Source: Eukaryota sp. TZLM1-RC (taxonomy: Eukaryota > Metamonada: BaSk clade). Taken from it: DNA of 64,000 nucleotides. A model generated the notes under the pieces. That model was not told the origin of the DNA and searched no databases. It worked only from the letters and a program-made list of their open reading frames with translations. Shown one piece after another: positions 33,440 to 45,252 of this stretch. The translations under genes and the position numbers were made by a program. The stretch covers positions 1,674,001-1,738,000 of the forward strand of contig JAUPSS010000001.1 of the NCBI GenBank assembly GCA_040285825.1, in the 5' to 3' direction. The first letter of the stretch is position 1. Every line of letters begins with the position of its first letter.

Positions 33440-35371
33440 TCGACTTTAAAAATGCTTTTAATTCTGTAAAGCGAGAAGCAATTTTTGAAGTTATTAAATC
33501 TGATTTTCCTGAGCTATCGAGTTTTTTCTACCATTTTTATGGGAAAGAATCAGATTTAATTTTTAATTCATTTGGTCTTAAATCATCTTCTGGAGTGAAG
33601 CAGGGAGATCTTTTAGGCCCATTATTGTTTTGTTTAGCTATTCACAAAACTTTAAATATCATTAAGCAAAAATACCCTTCTATAAAAATAGTTGCTTATA
33701 TGGATGATATATCCTTGATTGGTTCATTTGATTTACTAGAATTGGTTGCTCAAGAAATTGCCGATTCATATGAAAATATTGGGCTTCATCTTAATGCCAG
33801 CAAATGCCTTCTGATTGGCTCTTCTGCTCAAGACCTCGTGATAAACGATTCTATTGTCCCTTTTACTAATTATAGTAGTGATGCTTTTAAGTTCCTTGGT
33901 TGTTGGTTAGGAAATGTGCCTCAAATTCAGAATGAATTGCAAGTTATTTTGGAAAAAATGAAAATTGAACTTGATTCAATTTCTTCTTTAGATATAGAAA
34001 AGCATATTAAATTTTTCATGCTTAAAATTTGCTACACTGGGAGAATAACCCACATTTTGAGATCTTGTGCTCCTTCCATAGCATTAGATTTTTGTCGTTC
34101 ATTCAATTCATTGAGAACAGAATTTTTTGCTGATTTATTGGATGTAGAACCAGGAATGTTGAAAAGTCACTTATTTTCTTCAGCAAATTTGGGGGTATTG
34201 GATTTACTAAATCTTCAATTTTGTGTCAATCAGCATTCTTGGGTGGTGGCAAAATTTTATTTATGAATTTTCTCGTAGATTTCCTGATGATTCTCATCTG
34301 TTAGTCCCCAATTGTAGTCCCTATTTGTATGAGTTATCTTGTGAACTTGAAAAATTACCACCACAAATTTGGACCAAATGTTTTCCTCAATCAATTCAAG
34401 AAATTCCAAACCGATCTCTATTTAATTTACAGTTTTGCTGTAAAAAGCTTCAACAAAAATTGTCAAAGATTTTTGAAAGCTTGGATTTTGATGTTAGACT
34501 TGGCTTGGCCAAGAAAAAGAATCCCGCTTTTGCAAATCTTTTACAAGATATGTGTGACAGTACTTCTTCTGCCTTAGTAACAACAATTCCACAAGTTTAT
34601 GGTACTCTCTTATCCGATTCTGTTTGGACTCTGAATATGAGATTTCGTTCCTTTATCTGGCCTGATAATTTACCTCATAATTTAATTTGTAAATGTTCTC
34701 GAGAAATTACAACTACTCATTTGTTAAGTTGTAAACATTTTATTACTTTTAGAAGCAAGGTTCATGATGCTGTAAGAGACCAGTTATATTGTATGTGTAA
34801 ATCTCATAGAATTGAATCCTTCTTGGAACCTCTGTTGTCAAATTTGTTTGATGCTGAAAATGATTTTCATAAGAATAATAGAGGTGATGTCATATTACCT
34901 GGATTAGATGGAAGCTTCATTTTATTGGATGTAATGTCTGTTGATCCTTGTAATGCCTCAAATGAAAGGCTTGTTAATTCTGAAATTCATAATCCCCTTT
35001 CAAATGCTGAAAATTTTAAATTCAAAAATACAATGAACCTTTGTCCAAATTGGCCAGTCTACAGCATGCAAAATACAATTTGTATCCATTTGTATTTTCC
35101 CTTTTTGGTTCACTTGCACCAACTGCTTTACGTTTTTGGATAATTTTGAAATGATTGTAAAGAGAAGAACTGGCAGAAATTTCAACAGATTGTTTTGGCA
35201 AAATAGAATTGTGTTTTCTATTTTTAAGGGGATGTTGAAGATGGTTTCTGATGCTTTGCTTTCTCTTGGATCTCACTATGAGAGAGTTGCATCTAGTGTT
35301 TTTGTTGTGGGAGAGATGGATTTTTTTAGATGTTGATTTATAGGTTTAGAATAAAATTAAATTTAAAAAAA
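33440..35371 (+). mobile_element. Family B copy, 5'-truncated, inserted in F
   Basis: The TSD aacttttcaaac is at 33428-33439 and 35372-35383. It starts within RT motif A (DFKNAFNSVKRE) and runs to the 3' end. It includes motif B (KQGDLLGP, where Leu replaces the usual Pro), YMDD, thumb, zinc finger CKCS...HLLSC (Asn to Ser) and RLE. Single-base breaks lie near 34190 (gggggt), 34255, 35026 and 35140, and an extra T near 35327. Confidence 0.92.
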
Positions 35372-35533
35372 AACTTTTCAAACAATTTTTTGGTAATTTC
35401 ATCATTATTTCCTAAAAACGAACCCAAATGACGAATAGCATCAATTGAATATAATTTGGCTTGAATTTCAATATCATCAATTATTGTGGAAACTGGAGAA
35501 TTCGATAACAAAAACACATTTAAGTAAATTAAG

Positions 35534-37179
35534 TTTTTTTTTGTTTTTTTTAAAATTTAATTTTATTCTAAACCTATAAATCAACATCTAAAAAATCCAT
35601 CTCTCCCAAAACAAAAACACTAGATGCAACTCTCTCATAGTGAGATCCAAGAGAAAGCAAAGCATCAGAAACCATCTTCAACATCCCCTTAAAAATAGAA
35701 AACACAATTCTATTTTGCCAAAACAATCTGTTGAAATTTCTGCCAGTTCTTCTCTTTACAATCATTTCAAAAATCATCCAAAAACGTAAAGCAGTTGGTG
35801 CAAGTGAACCAAAAAGGGAAAATACAAATGGATACAAATTGTATTTTGCATGCTGTAGACTGGCCAATTTGGACAAAGGTTCATTGTATTTTTGAATTTA
35901 AAATTTTCAGCATTTGAAAGGGGATTATGAATTTCAGAATTAACAAGCCTTTCATTTGAGGCATTACAAGGATCAACAGACATTACATCCAATAAAATGA
36001 AGCTTCCATCTAATCCAGGTAATATGACATCACCTCTATTATTCTTATGAAAATCATTTTCAGCATCAAACAGATTTGACAACAAAGGTTCCAAGAAGGA
36101 TTCAATTCTATGAGATTTACACATACAATATAACTGGTCTCTTACAGCATCATGAACCTTGCTTCTAAAAGTAATAAAATGTTTACAATTTAACAAATGA
36201 GTAGTTGTAATTTCTCGAGAACATTTACAAATTAAATTATGAGGTAAATTATCAGGCCAGATAAAGGAACGAAATCTCATATTCAGAGTCCAAGCAGAAT
36301 CGGATAAGAGAGTACCATAAACTTGTGGAATTGTTGTTACTAAGGCAGAAGAAGTACTGTCACACATATCTTGTAAAAGATTTGCAAAAGCGGGATTCTT
36401 TTTCTTGGCCAAGCCAAGTCTAACATCAAAATCCAAGCTTTCAAAAATCTTTGACAATTTTTGTTGAAGCTTTTTACAGCAAAACTGTAAATTAAATAGA
36501 GATCGGTTTGGAATTTCTTGAATTGATTGAGGAAAACATTTGGTCCAAATTTGTGGCGGTAATTTTTCAAGTTCACAAGATAACTCATACAAATAGGGAC
36601 TACAATTGGGGACTAACAGATGAGAATCATCAGGAAATCTACGAGAAAATTCATAAATAAAATTTTGCCACCACCCAAGAATGCTGATTGACACAAAATT
36701 GAAGATTTAGTAAAACCAATACCACCCAAATTTGCTGAAGAAAATAAATGGCTTTTCAACATTCCTGGTTCTACATCCAATAAATCAGCAAAAATTCTGT
36801 TCTCAATGAATTAAAAGAACGACAAAAATCTAATGCTATGGAAGGAGCACAAGATCTCAAAATGTGGGTTATTCTCCCAGTGTAGCAAATTTTAAGCATG
36901 AAAAATTTAATATGCTTTTCTATATCTAAAGAAGAAATTGAATCAAGTTCAATTTTCATTTTTTCCAAAATAACTTGCAATTCATTCTGAATTTGAGGCA
37001 CATTTCCTAACCAACAACCAAGGAACTTAAAAGCATCACTACTATAATTAGTAAAAGGGACAATAGAATCGTTTATCACGAGGTCTTGAGCAGAAGAGCC
37101 AATCAGAAGGCATTTGCTGGCATTAAGATGAAGCCCAATATTTTCATATGAATCGGCAATTTCTTGAGCAACCAATTCT
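35534..37179 (-). mobile_element. Family B copy, 5'-truncated, inserted in F
   Basis: The TSD aagtaaattaag is at 35522-35533 and 37180-37191. It covers the thumb to the 3' end, starting just after YMDD (LELVAQEIADSYENIG). Tail and UTR contain an extra tttttgt run at 35542. Frame breaks occur at about 35771, 35891, 36664 and 36795, all in homopolymers. Confidence 0.92.
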
Positions 37180-37283
37180 AAGTAAATTAAGTCGGAGACC
37201 AATTTTGGTAAATAATTCTTTAAAACATACAGTTGCTTTTTTCACAATATTTAATTCACCAATAAGCACAACATCATCCATAT

Positions 37284-37422
37284 ATTAATTAATTTATTGA
37301 ATTTGCACACTTGATTAAATTAAATCATAACTAATGGGACGACTATCATTAAACCAAGATTTCCTCTACAAAATCTTGATTTGCTTGCTGTCTAGCTAAA
37401 GCTTCTCTAATTCGATTGAAAA
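37284..37422 (-). mobile_element. 139-bp family F copy inserted in F
   Basis: It is the last 139 bases of F (codons for REALARQQANQDFVEEILV, UTR and tail), flanked by the 7-bp TSD tccatat at 37277-37283 and 37423-37429. The target is the F YMDD codons, so the insertion destroys the RT active site of its host copy. Confidence 0.9.
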
Positions 37423-38981
37423 TCCATATATGCAATCATTTTTAGTGAAGGAAACATCTCTTGAATTTGCAGTAGAATAGGATGAATGGCCAAACAAAAC
37501 AAAAGAGGTCCTAACGGATCTCCTTGCTTTACGCCACTTGATGAACTCAAAATGTTGTTACCAAAATGTAAATTAGAATATGTGCAATATGTTGATTGAA
37601 AATATGGTATTAATTCCGACATATATTGCAATAGAGCACCATGGATACTGCGACGACTTAGCGAATTGAAAGCATTACTAAAATCCAATGACATGCAAAC
37701 ATTGGATTCATTTTGACGAAATAAGACATCAGTAGCAAAAATCGCTGAAGAGACTCCATCTGTAGTATTTATACCATATTGAAAGGGTAATAAAATCTTT
37801 TTAGCTTTTTCATTGAACCTGCTTAAGCAACACGCAGAAAAAATATTGTGTAAGCTCTCAGAGACTGCAATAGGACGAACATCCATTTTTGAATTTTTGA
37901 CAAGTGCAGTCAAACGAGAACTTCTTAATTCTTCTGGGTATTTGCGTTGACCAGATAATATTTGGTTGAAAAATTTGGTCAATAAACCAAGGCAATCTTC
38001 TGAAGAAATAATCGCGGCTTTTACATGATCAATAGTAATATTAGAAAGTCCGGCAGACTTACCACGAGGTCTCTTTTTGATAACCGAAAAAACTTCTGAT
38101 GGCATCAATGGATAATTTTCCCAGTATGTGCCGTAAAAATTTTGATCCATTATAGGGTCTTCATAAGGATGAAGTATTTTCAGTTTATCTATTGTATTTT
38201 CATTGTTCGGTGCTTTGACTCCGGGACTTAAAGCTGACAAAGCCTTGGACCATTTGTTGTCAAAGCATTTGTCTTCAAAAATTTTACTTAATTTCTCAGA
38301 TGACTGATTTCTCGGTGCTATATTAGTTAAATCTTCGGAAATATTAACGAAATTTTGTTCAAAAGGAGGACAAAAAGAACCAAAAAATTCCCAAATAATA
38401 TTGATAGCATACTTTCCTTTACATAATTGATCCAAAAATCTTTGAAAAACGAAAGCAAATTCATTGCATTTGGTCGGATGAATTTCTTGAGGTATTCTTA
38501 TAGGAGGATGGTAGTTATCAACTATGCGGCATTTCAAGCAGCGATCAGAAGTTTTTCCTTTTGCATTTTTTCTAAAAGAAATACCACAAGTGTTGCAAGT
38601 TTTGTGCTTCAATCGATTGCTAACTGGTTTTGCAACAACTTGTGTAGCATTATTTATGGGTTCTACCTTAGACTCTTTCCTTATAAATTTTCTTTTACAT
38701 TTTGTTTCAGAATTTGCCGCATCATTTTTTCCAACATTGGGGCATGTTCGAGCATTATGTCCCTGTTGTCGACACTTTGAGCATCTGTAGGAGCGTGGCT
38801 TTGTTTTTGAACAAACTTTTTTTTCATCGTGATTGTCTAAAAATTCTTGATCAGAATTTTTTTTGTCCAAAAATGAAGAGAGAAGAGGTTGAGGAGGAGA
38901 GGTGGAAAGGACGTCTTGAGCATCTTGTTGACTATCGTTCTTTCTTTTGACTCCATTAGAATCAGAAACTGATTCAGGCAT
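37423..38981 (-). CDS. Family F N-terminal half: zinc fingers and RT (open to the insertion)
   Basis: ATG at 38979-38981 (MPESVSDSNG), chosen because A, B and F all start MP-(E/L)-(A/S) at the same distance from the 5' end. The order is: zinc knuckle CSKCRQQGHNARTC, finger CNTCG...CLKC, RT finger RGKSAGLSNITID, motif A SLDFSNAFNSLSR, motif B SSGVKQGDPLGP, then AYMD, where the short F insertion cuts the YMDD codons. The frame is open over about 520 codons, making this the reference for the frameshifted F copy at 50761-53032. Confidence 0.85.
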
Positions 38982-40261
38982 CAACAAGAAAGAATAGAAG
39001 CAATGATCTCGGTTCAGCCAGGTTTTAAGTTAAACGGTTATATGTAGAGGAAGAAAAAAAAAGTCAATATCTTCAAAACAAGCTTCCACACCATTAAACC
39101 TTACAGCAGCAATGTTTTCATAATGTGCACTGACAGACATTAAAGCTTTCGAAATCATTTTAGGAATTGATTTGAAAATAGTAAAAACAATACGATTTAG
39201 CCACAAGCGACGATCAAAACGCTTATTCATTCTTTTTTTCACAAGATTTTCAAAATCATCAATAAAATTCAAAGCAGTTTTTCCAAGACGACCATACAAC
39301 GATATAGCAAATGGGAAAAATTGGTAATCTACATGGCGAACATGTTTCAATTCTTTTAAAGGATTTGCATACTTTTTCCGTTTGTACAATTCGGAGTCAT
39401 CAAGGGGGGATACTTCGGATTGAGCATTTTTCAAGGCATTTTCCTTGCATACATCCACTGTTACGACATCAACAACATTCATGACATCATCAAACGAGGG
39501 CACAACAACATCAGCACGTCGTTTTCCATATTCTGAATCTCTTACGCTTTCATTTATATCCAGAGACCTCAACAAAGGTTCTACAAAAGATTCAATAGAA
39601 GTCATAAAGACTCTTGAATTGGAAAAACATCTTAAGTTTTTTCTTTTGAAAATTTGTTATGCTGGAAAAATTACTCATTTACTACGATCATTACCTCCAT
39701 CCCTAACTTACAATTTTTGTAGACAATTTAACAAAATACGTACCCAATTTTTGGCTTATTTAATGTCTGTTGATCCATCAATTTTGAAAAATCATATTTT
39801 TTCTGATGTTCAACTTGGCGGTGTTGGATTCAATTCATCAAAATATTTGACCAAAGCTGCATTTATTGGTGGTGGAAAAAATTTTGTATTTGAATTCTCT
39901 AGAAGATATCCTTTGCCGAAAATCTTCTTGAAAATACAAATAGCATATTCCTGGATAACTTAAGAGAAGAAATATCCAGTTTATCTCCCGACTTATGGCA
40001 ATCATGTTTCCCCATATCCATTCAAGAAATTCCAGACAGAAGTTTATATTCATTAAAATTTGCGTTGAAAAAGCTCCAACGACATCTTTTGAAAAATTTT
40101 GAAAACAAGGATTTTATTGTTCGACTTAGCACGGCTAAGAAAGAAAATCCTGCTTTTGCCAATTTTTTGATTGATTTGAAGGACAGTTCATCTGCAGTTT
40201 TGATAAATCAAATTCCCCAGATTTATGGTCTATTTTTGAATGACGACCAATGGACCACTGC

Positions 40262-43200
40262 TTTTTTTTTCTTCCTCCCTTGGTCAAGCCTCTCATTTTT
40301 CACTTTCTGTGTTGGCGTCAAAGTTGTACTGTGTCTCTCCCTGAACAATGCCAGAGACTGATAGTGACTCCGATACTGATTGGAATGCCCAAGTGAAGGT
40401 TCTACCCGTCAGATCAAGCTCATCCCCTTCACTCCTCCACTCTCCCCACCCTCCAAGCTATGCTCGAAATTCTTCTCAAAAAATTTCAAATTCAAAAAAT
40501 GATCAGCGTGCCGCAAACAACACTAAACTCTCAAAAAATGTTCCCCGTTGCTCATCCTGTCATAAAGTTGGTCATAAAAAGAATTCTAAAAAATGTGAAA
40601 ATTATCAAAATCCATCTATTTCTCATTCTGTAACCGCCGCTGCCGCTGAATTAAATAATTTAGAATTTAATTTACCTCCCAAAGATGAGTGCACTGCAGA
40701 AGACAATGATGCAGTGATGTTAGGTATTCCCCTTGAAGCAAGTCAAATTGATAATTGTGCTATTTGTAATGAAAAAGCTGAAAGATATATTTTAAAAAAT
40801 AATTTATATGTATGCCATGTTTGCTCCTCGCTTGATACATTACGGCCTCCATGTAAGATTCCAAATGTTCTCAGTCCCAAGGCTTCCATTCCCTTTTCTG
40901 TTGCGTTTAGAACATTCAGTCTTGCTTTGAAAAAAGGAGAATGGGATATATTTTCTATTTGGAAATTCTTCCTTGAACAAAAATCAGGTTCTCGTCCCCA
41001 AAAGGTTTTCACTCCAAAGAAACAACCCAAGAATAAGACTGTACGAAAACTTTTGCTACGTGGGAGATATGGTTCAGGGAAAAACGCTCTGTTCTCATCT
41101 GATCTTGCTCCTGTGACTGATGAAACTGTAAATCAATTAGTTGATCTGCATCCAGCTGAATTTCTTAATTTGGATAAACCATCTGCTTCACAATTTTGGA
41201 AACAAAATCCACTTTCTGAAAAAGAAGTTGAAACTGCCATTTTCCGTCTTCCATCTGGAAAAGCTCCAGGTCCATCTGGAATTACTTTTGATATGCTGAA
41301 ATCTGTGTGCCGCCAAAATTCCTTTATTATTAAAGATTTATGTTCCTTTTTTCAAGATGTTTTGACAATGAAAATTGTTCCACCAAAAGAATTAAGTGCA
41401 TCACGGTTAGTGGCTTTAACTAAACCTAATGGAAAAGTTCGCCCAATTGCCATTGGTGAAGCCATTTATCGCTTGATGTCTTCAGTAATTTTTAATCGAG
41501 TTTCAACAAAAGCTAAAGAATACTTTTCTCCATTCCAATATGGAATCAAAACTATAGATGGAGCTTCAGTTGCAGCTTTGACATCTGATCTGTTTTTCAA
41601 TTGTCACGAAAATAGTTGCATTTTTAATCTTGATTTCAAAATGCTTTCAATTCAGTGAAAAGAGATTCAATTTGGAAAGAAATCAAATCAAATTTTCCTG
41701 AACTCGAAACCTTTTTTTATAGGTTTTATGGTAATTCATCTGATTTAATTTTTAATTCTTTTTAATCTGGATTCTTTATCAGGAGTTAAACAAGGAGACC
41801 CTTTAGGTCCTTTCTTTTTTTGTCTTGCAATTCACCCAATTTTGAAAAAAATTAAAAGAAGAAAATTCTGACCTTCAAGTGGTAGCTTACATGGATGACA
41901 TTTCTTGTATTGGTCCAGAAAGTACAATTAATAGGGTTGCTAATGAAGCTGCTACATTATACCAATCCATAGGTCTTGACTTGAATGTTCAAAAATGTTT
42001 TTGTATTTCTAGAAAAATGTTAAGTTAATAATTAATTCCCTCGAAGTTCCATATATTGATTATACTTCAACTAGTTTCTGCTTTCTGGGTTGCTATTTAG
42101 GTTCCGCCGAAAAGACACTTGACAGCCTTGAAAATTATTTAAATTCAATTAAAAAAGAGCTAGAAGTCATAAAAACTCTTGAATTGGAAAAACATCTTAA
42201 GTTTTTTCTTTTGAAAATTTGTTATGCTGGAAAAATTACTCATTTACTGCGATCATTACCTCCATCCCTAACTTACAATTTTTGTAGACAATTTAACAAA
42301 ATACGTACCCAATTTTTGGCTTATTTAATCTCTGTTGATCCATCAATTTTGAAAAATCATATTTTTTCTGATGTTCAACTTGGCGGTGTTGGATTCAATT
42401 CATCAAAATATTTGACCAAAGCTGCATTTATTGGTGGTGGAAAAAATTTTGTATTTGAATTCTCTAGAAGATATCATTTTGCCGAAAATCTTCTTGAAAA
42501 TACAAATAGCCTATTCCTGGATAACTTAAGAGAAGAAATATCCAGTTTATCTCCCGACTTATGGCAATCATGTTTCCCCATATCCATTCAAGAAATTCCA
42601 GACAGAAGTTTATATTCATTAAAATTTGCGTTGAAAAAGCTCCAACGACATCTTTTGAAAATTTTTGAAAACAAGGATTTTATTGTTCGACTTAGCACGG
42701 CTAAGAAAGAAAATCCTGCTTTTGCCAATTTTTTGATTGATTTGAAGGACAGTTCATCTGCGGTTTTGATAAATCAAATTCCCCAGGTTTATGGTCTATT
42801 TTTGAATGACGACCAATGGACCACTGCTATGAGAATGCGTTGTTGTTTATGGCCTTGTAATTTGCCCAATGATTTGTTTTGTAAATGTGGAGCTGGTTTG
42901 ACATTATCACATTTATTTAATTGTAATAGATATATTTCCTATCGTTCTACGTTGCATGATGCAGTCAGAGATCAAATCCATGCAATGTGTAATTCCTATC
43001 ATATTGAATCTTTTGTAGAACCTTTGTTGAGGTCTCTTGATATAAATGAATGCGTAAGAGATTCAGAATATGGAAAACGACGTGCTGATGTTGTTGTGCC
43101 CTCGTTTGATGATGTCATGAATGTTGTTGATGTCGTAACAGTGGATGTTTGCAAGAAAAATGCCTTGAAAAATGCTCAATCCGAAGTATCCCCCCTTGAT

Positions 43201-43580
43201 GACTCCGAATTGTACAAACGGAAATAGTATGCAAATCCTTTAAAAGAATTGAAACATGTTCGCCATGTAGATTACCAAATTTGCCCATTTGCTATATCGT
43301 TGTATGGTCGTCTTGGAAAAACTGCTTTGAATTTTATTGATGATTTTGAAAATCTTGTGAAAAAAAGAATGAATAAGCGTTTTGATCGTCGCTTGTGGCT
43401 AAATCGTATTGTTTTTACTATTTTCAAATCAATTCCTAAAATGATTTCGAAAGCTTTAATGTCTGTCAGTGCACATTATGAAAACACTGCTGCTGTAAGG
43501 TTTGATGGTGTGGAAGCTTGTTTTGAAGATATTGACTTTTAGACTGTAGTTTAATAATAAATTAAAATTATAAAAAAAAA
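40262..43580 (+). mobile_element. Family A, full-length copy
   Basis: The sense 5' end is nine T then cttcctcccttggtc; the 3' end has aataataaattaaaatt and an A-tail at 43572-43580. Length is 3.3 kb. The insertion is in another A at the codons between WTTA and MRMRC. At most 3 bp (gct) may be duplicated, much less than for other copies. This copy lets the whole A element be read without interruption. Confidence 0.92.
40348..43542 (+). pseudogene. Family A full polyprotein, about 1064 codons, with frameshifts and one stop
   Basis: ATG at 40348 (MPETDSDSDTDW). The first 431 codons are open: zinc knuckle CSSCHKVGHKKNSKKC, finger CAIC...CHVC, linker RKLLLRGRYGSGK, RT finger and RPIAIGEA. One A is lost near 41640 just inside motif A. 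Further homopolymer changes lie near 41765, 41850 and 42017. From 42184 to 43224 it is open through thumb, zinc finger and RLE (RRADVVV...VVDVVTVD). A single AAG-to-TAG substitution at 43226-43228 ends that frame, and the last 97 codons follow in the same frame. Confidence 0.9.
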
Positions 43581-44335
43581 GCTATGAGAATGCGTTGTTA
43601 TTTATGGCCTTGTAATTTGCCCAATGATTTGTTTTGTAAATGTGGAGCTGGTTTGACATTATCACATTTATTTAATTGTAATAGATATATTTCCTATCGT
43701 TCTACGTTGCATGATGCAGTCAGAGATCAAATCCATGCAATGTGTAATTCCTATCATATTGAATCTTTTGTAGAACCTTTGTTGAGGTCTCTTGATATAA
43801 ATGAAAGCGTAAGAGATTCAGAATATGGAAAACGACGTGCTGATGTTGTTGTGCCCTCGTTTGATGATGTCATGAATGTTGTTGATGTCGTAACAGTGGA
43901 TGTTTGCAAGAAAAATGCCTTGAAAAATGCTCAATCCGAAGTATCCCCCCTTGATGACTCCGAATTGTACAAACGGAAAAAGTATGCAAATCCTTTAAAA
44001 GAATTGAAACATGTTCGCCATGTAGATTACCAAATTTGCCCATTTGCTATATCGTTGTATGGTCGTTTTGGAAAAACTGCTTTGAATTTTATTGATGATT
44101 TTGAAAATCTTGTGAAAAAAAGAATGAATAAGCGTTTTGATCGTCGCTTGTGGCTAAATCGTATTGTTTTTACTATTTTCAAATCAATTCCTAAAATGAT
44201 TTCGAAAGCTTTAATGTCTGTCAGTGCACATTATGAAAACATTGCTGCTGTAAGGTTTGATGGTGTGGAAGCTTGTTTTGAAGAAATTGACTTTTAGACG
44301 GTGGTTTTGAAAATAAATTAAAATTTTACAAAAAA

Positions 44336-44857
44336 CATTTTTCTGATGTTCAACTTGGCGGTGTTGGATTCAATTCATCAAAATATTTGGCCAAAGCTGC
44401 ATTTGTTGGTGGTGGAAAAATTTTGTATTTGAATTCTCTAGAAGATATCCTTTTGCCGAAAATCTTCTTGAAAATACAAATAGCATATTCCTGGATAACT
44501 TAAGAGAAGAAATATCCAGTTTATCTCCCGACTTATGGCAATCATGTTTCCCCATTTCCATTCAAGAAATTCCAGACAGAAGTTTATATTCATTAAAATT
44601 TGCGTTGAAAAAGCTCCAACGACATCTTTTGAAAAATTTTGAAAACAAGGATTTTATTGTTCGACTTAGCACGGCTATGAAAGAAAATCCTGCTTTTGCC
44701 AATTTTTGATTGATTTGAAAGACAGATCATCTGCAGTTTTGATAAATCAAATTCCCCAGATTTATGGTCTATTTTTGAATGACGGCCAATGGACCACTGC
44801 TATGAGAATGCGTTGTTATTTATGGCCTTGTAATTTTTTTTACAAGTTAAAATTTTA
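44336..44857 (+). mobile_element. A2 fragment, plus strand, with AT-rich end
   Basis: It begins at the FSDVQLGGVGF codons right after an A tail and ends inside MRMRCYLWPCN at about 44835. The following 20 bases (tttacaagttaaaatttta) are unassigned AT-rich sequence. One A2 base is lost near 44707. This is the inverted counterpart of the A-next-to-A2 junctions at 16620 and 63120. Confidence 0.8.
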
Positions 44858-45252
44858 TTTTTTTTAAATTTAATTTTATTCTAAACCTATAAATCAACAT
44901 CTAAAAAATCCATCTCTCCCAAAGCAAAAACACTAGATGCAACTCTCTCATAGTGAGATCCAAGAGAAAGCAAAGCATCAGAAACCATCTTCAACATCCC
45001 CTTAAAAATAGAAAACACAATTCTATTTTGCCAAAACAATCTGTTGAAATTTCTGCCAGTTCTTCTCTTTACAATCATTTCAAAATCATCCAAAAACGTA
45101 AAGCAGTTGGTGCAAGTGAACCAAAAGGGAAAATACAAATGGATACAAATTGTATTTTTGCATGCTGTAGACTGGCCAATTTGGACAAAGGTTCATTGTA
45201 TTTTTTGAATTTAAAATTTTCAGCATTTGAAAGGGGATTATGAATTTCAGAA
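44858..45252 (-). mobile_element. B copy, 3' 0.4 kb
   Basis: It is nearly the same piece as 16970-17370, cut at the same base (atttcagaa) by an A2 tail. It carries single-base losses near 45100 and 45127 and an extra T near 45158. Confidence 0.87.

Larger units (their letters stand above)
31976..39061 (-). mobile_element. Family F, full-length, with two B and one short F insertion
   Basis: The TSD agtcaatatc is at 31966-31975 and 39062-39071. The 3' end is a short AATA-rich tail (sense ...caataaatatatcaaca) without a long A-run; the sense 5' end is T7-8 then cttcctctac. F sequence occupies 31976-33439, 35372-35533, 37180-37283 and 37423-39061. Subtracting the inserts gives about 3.3 kb. It is the copy with the best-preserved N-terminal half. 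Confidence 0.9.
31919..39597 (-). mobile_element. Family A copy hosting full-length F
   Basis: A sequence is at 31919-31975 (tail, UTR, last codons) and 39062-39597 (C terminus to the ESFVEPLLRSLD codons). F lies between, with TSD agtcaatatc. At 39597 the strand flips to another A copy on the plus strand. The coding part (39062-39597) is A2-like (KENALKNAQ, FFPFAISLYG) and contains the RLE motif. Confidence 0.87.
39596..44335 (+). mobile_element. Family A copy hosting a full-length A
   Basis: A sequence is at 39596-40261 (EVIKTLELEKHLK to NDDQWTTA) and 43581-44335 (MRMRCYLWP to the stop and tail). The inner A at 40262-43580 splits it. The left end flips from minus-strand A over a 2-base overlap, with no target duplication visible. 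The right part is open for 237 codons (43584-44297). Its tail abuts A2 sequence with the same junction seen inverted at 16620 and 63120. Confidence 0.86.

Noticed and set aside
38427-38950. Plus-strand open frames opposite the F N terminus
   Set aside because: They are antisense to the zinc-knuckle region, repeat at 52395-52921 only because F does, and show no protein family features.
39048-40261. Twin priming as explanation for the A strand flip at 39597
   Set aside because: In twin priming the inverted part would be only the upstream segment without its own tail. Here the inverted arm continues to a complete 3' end and A-tail at 44335.
40255-43590. Target duplication for the full-length A at 40262
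   Set aside because: Only gct could be duplicated, which is too short to distinguish from chance. The insertion is supported by its complete ends instead.
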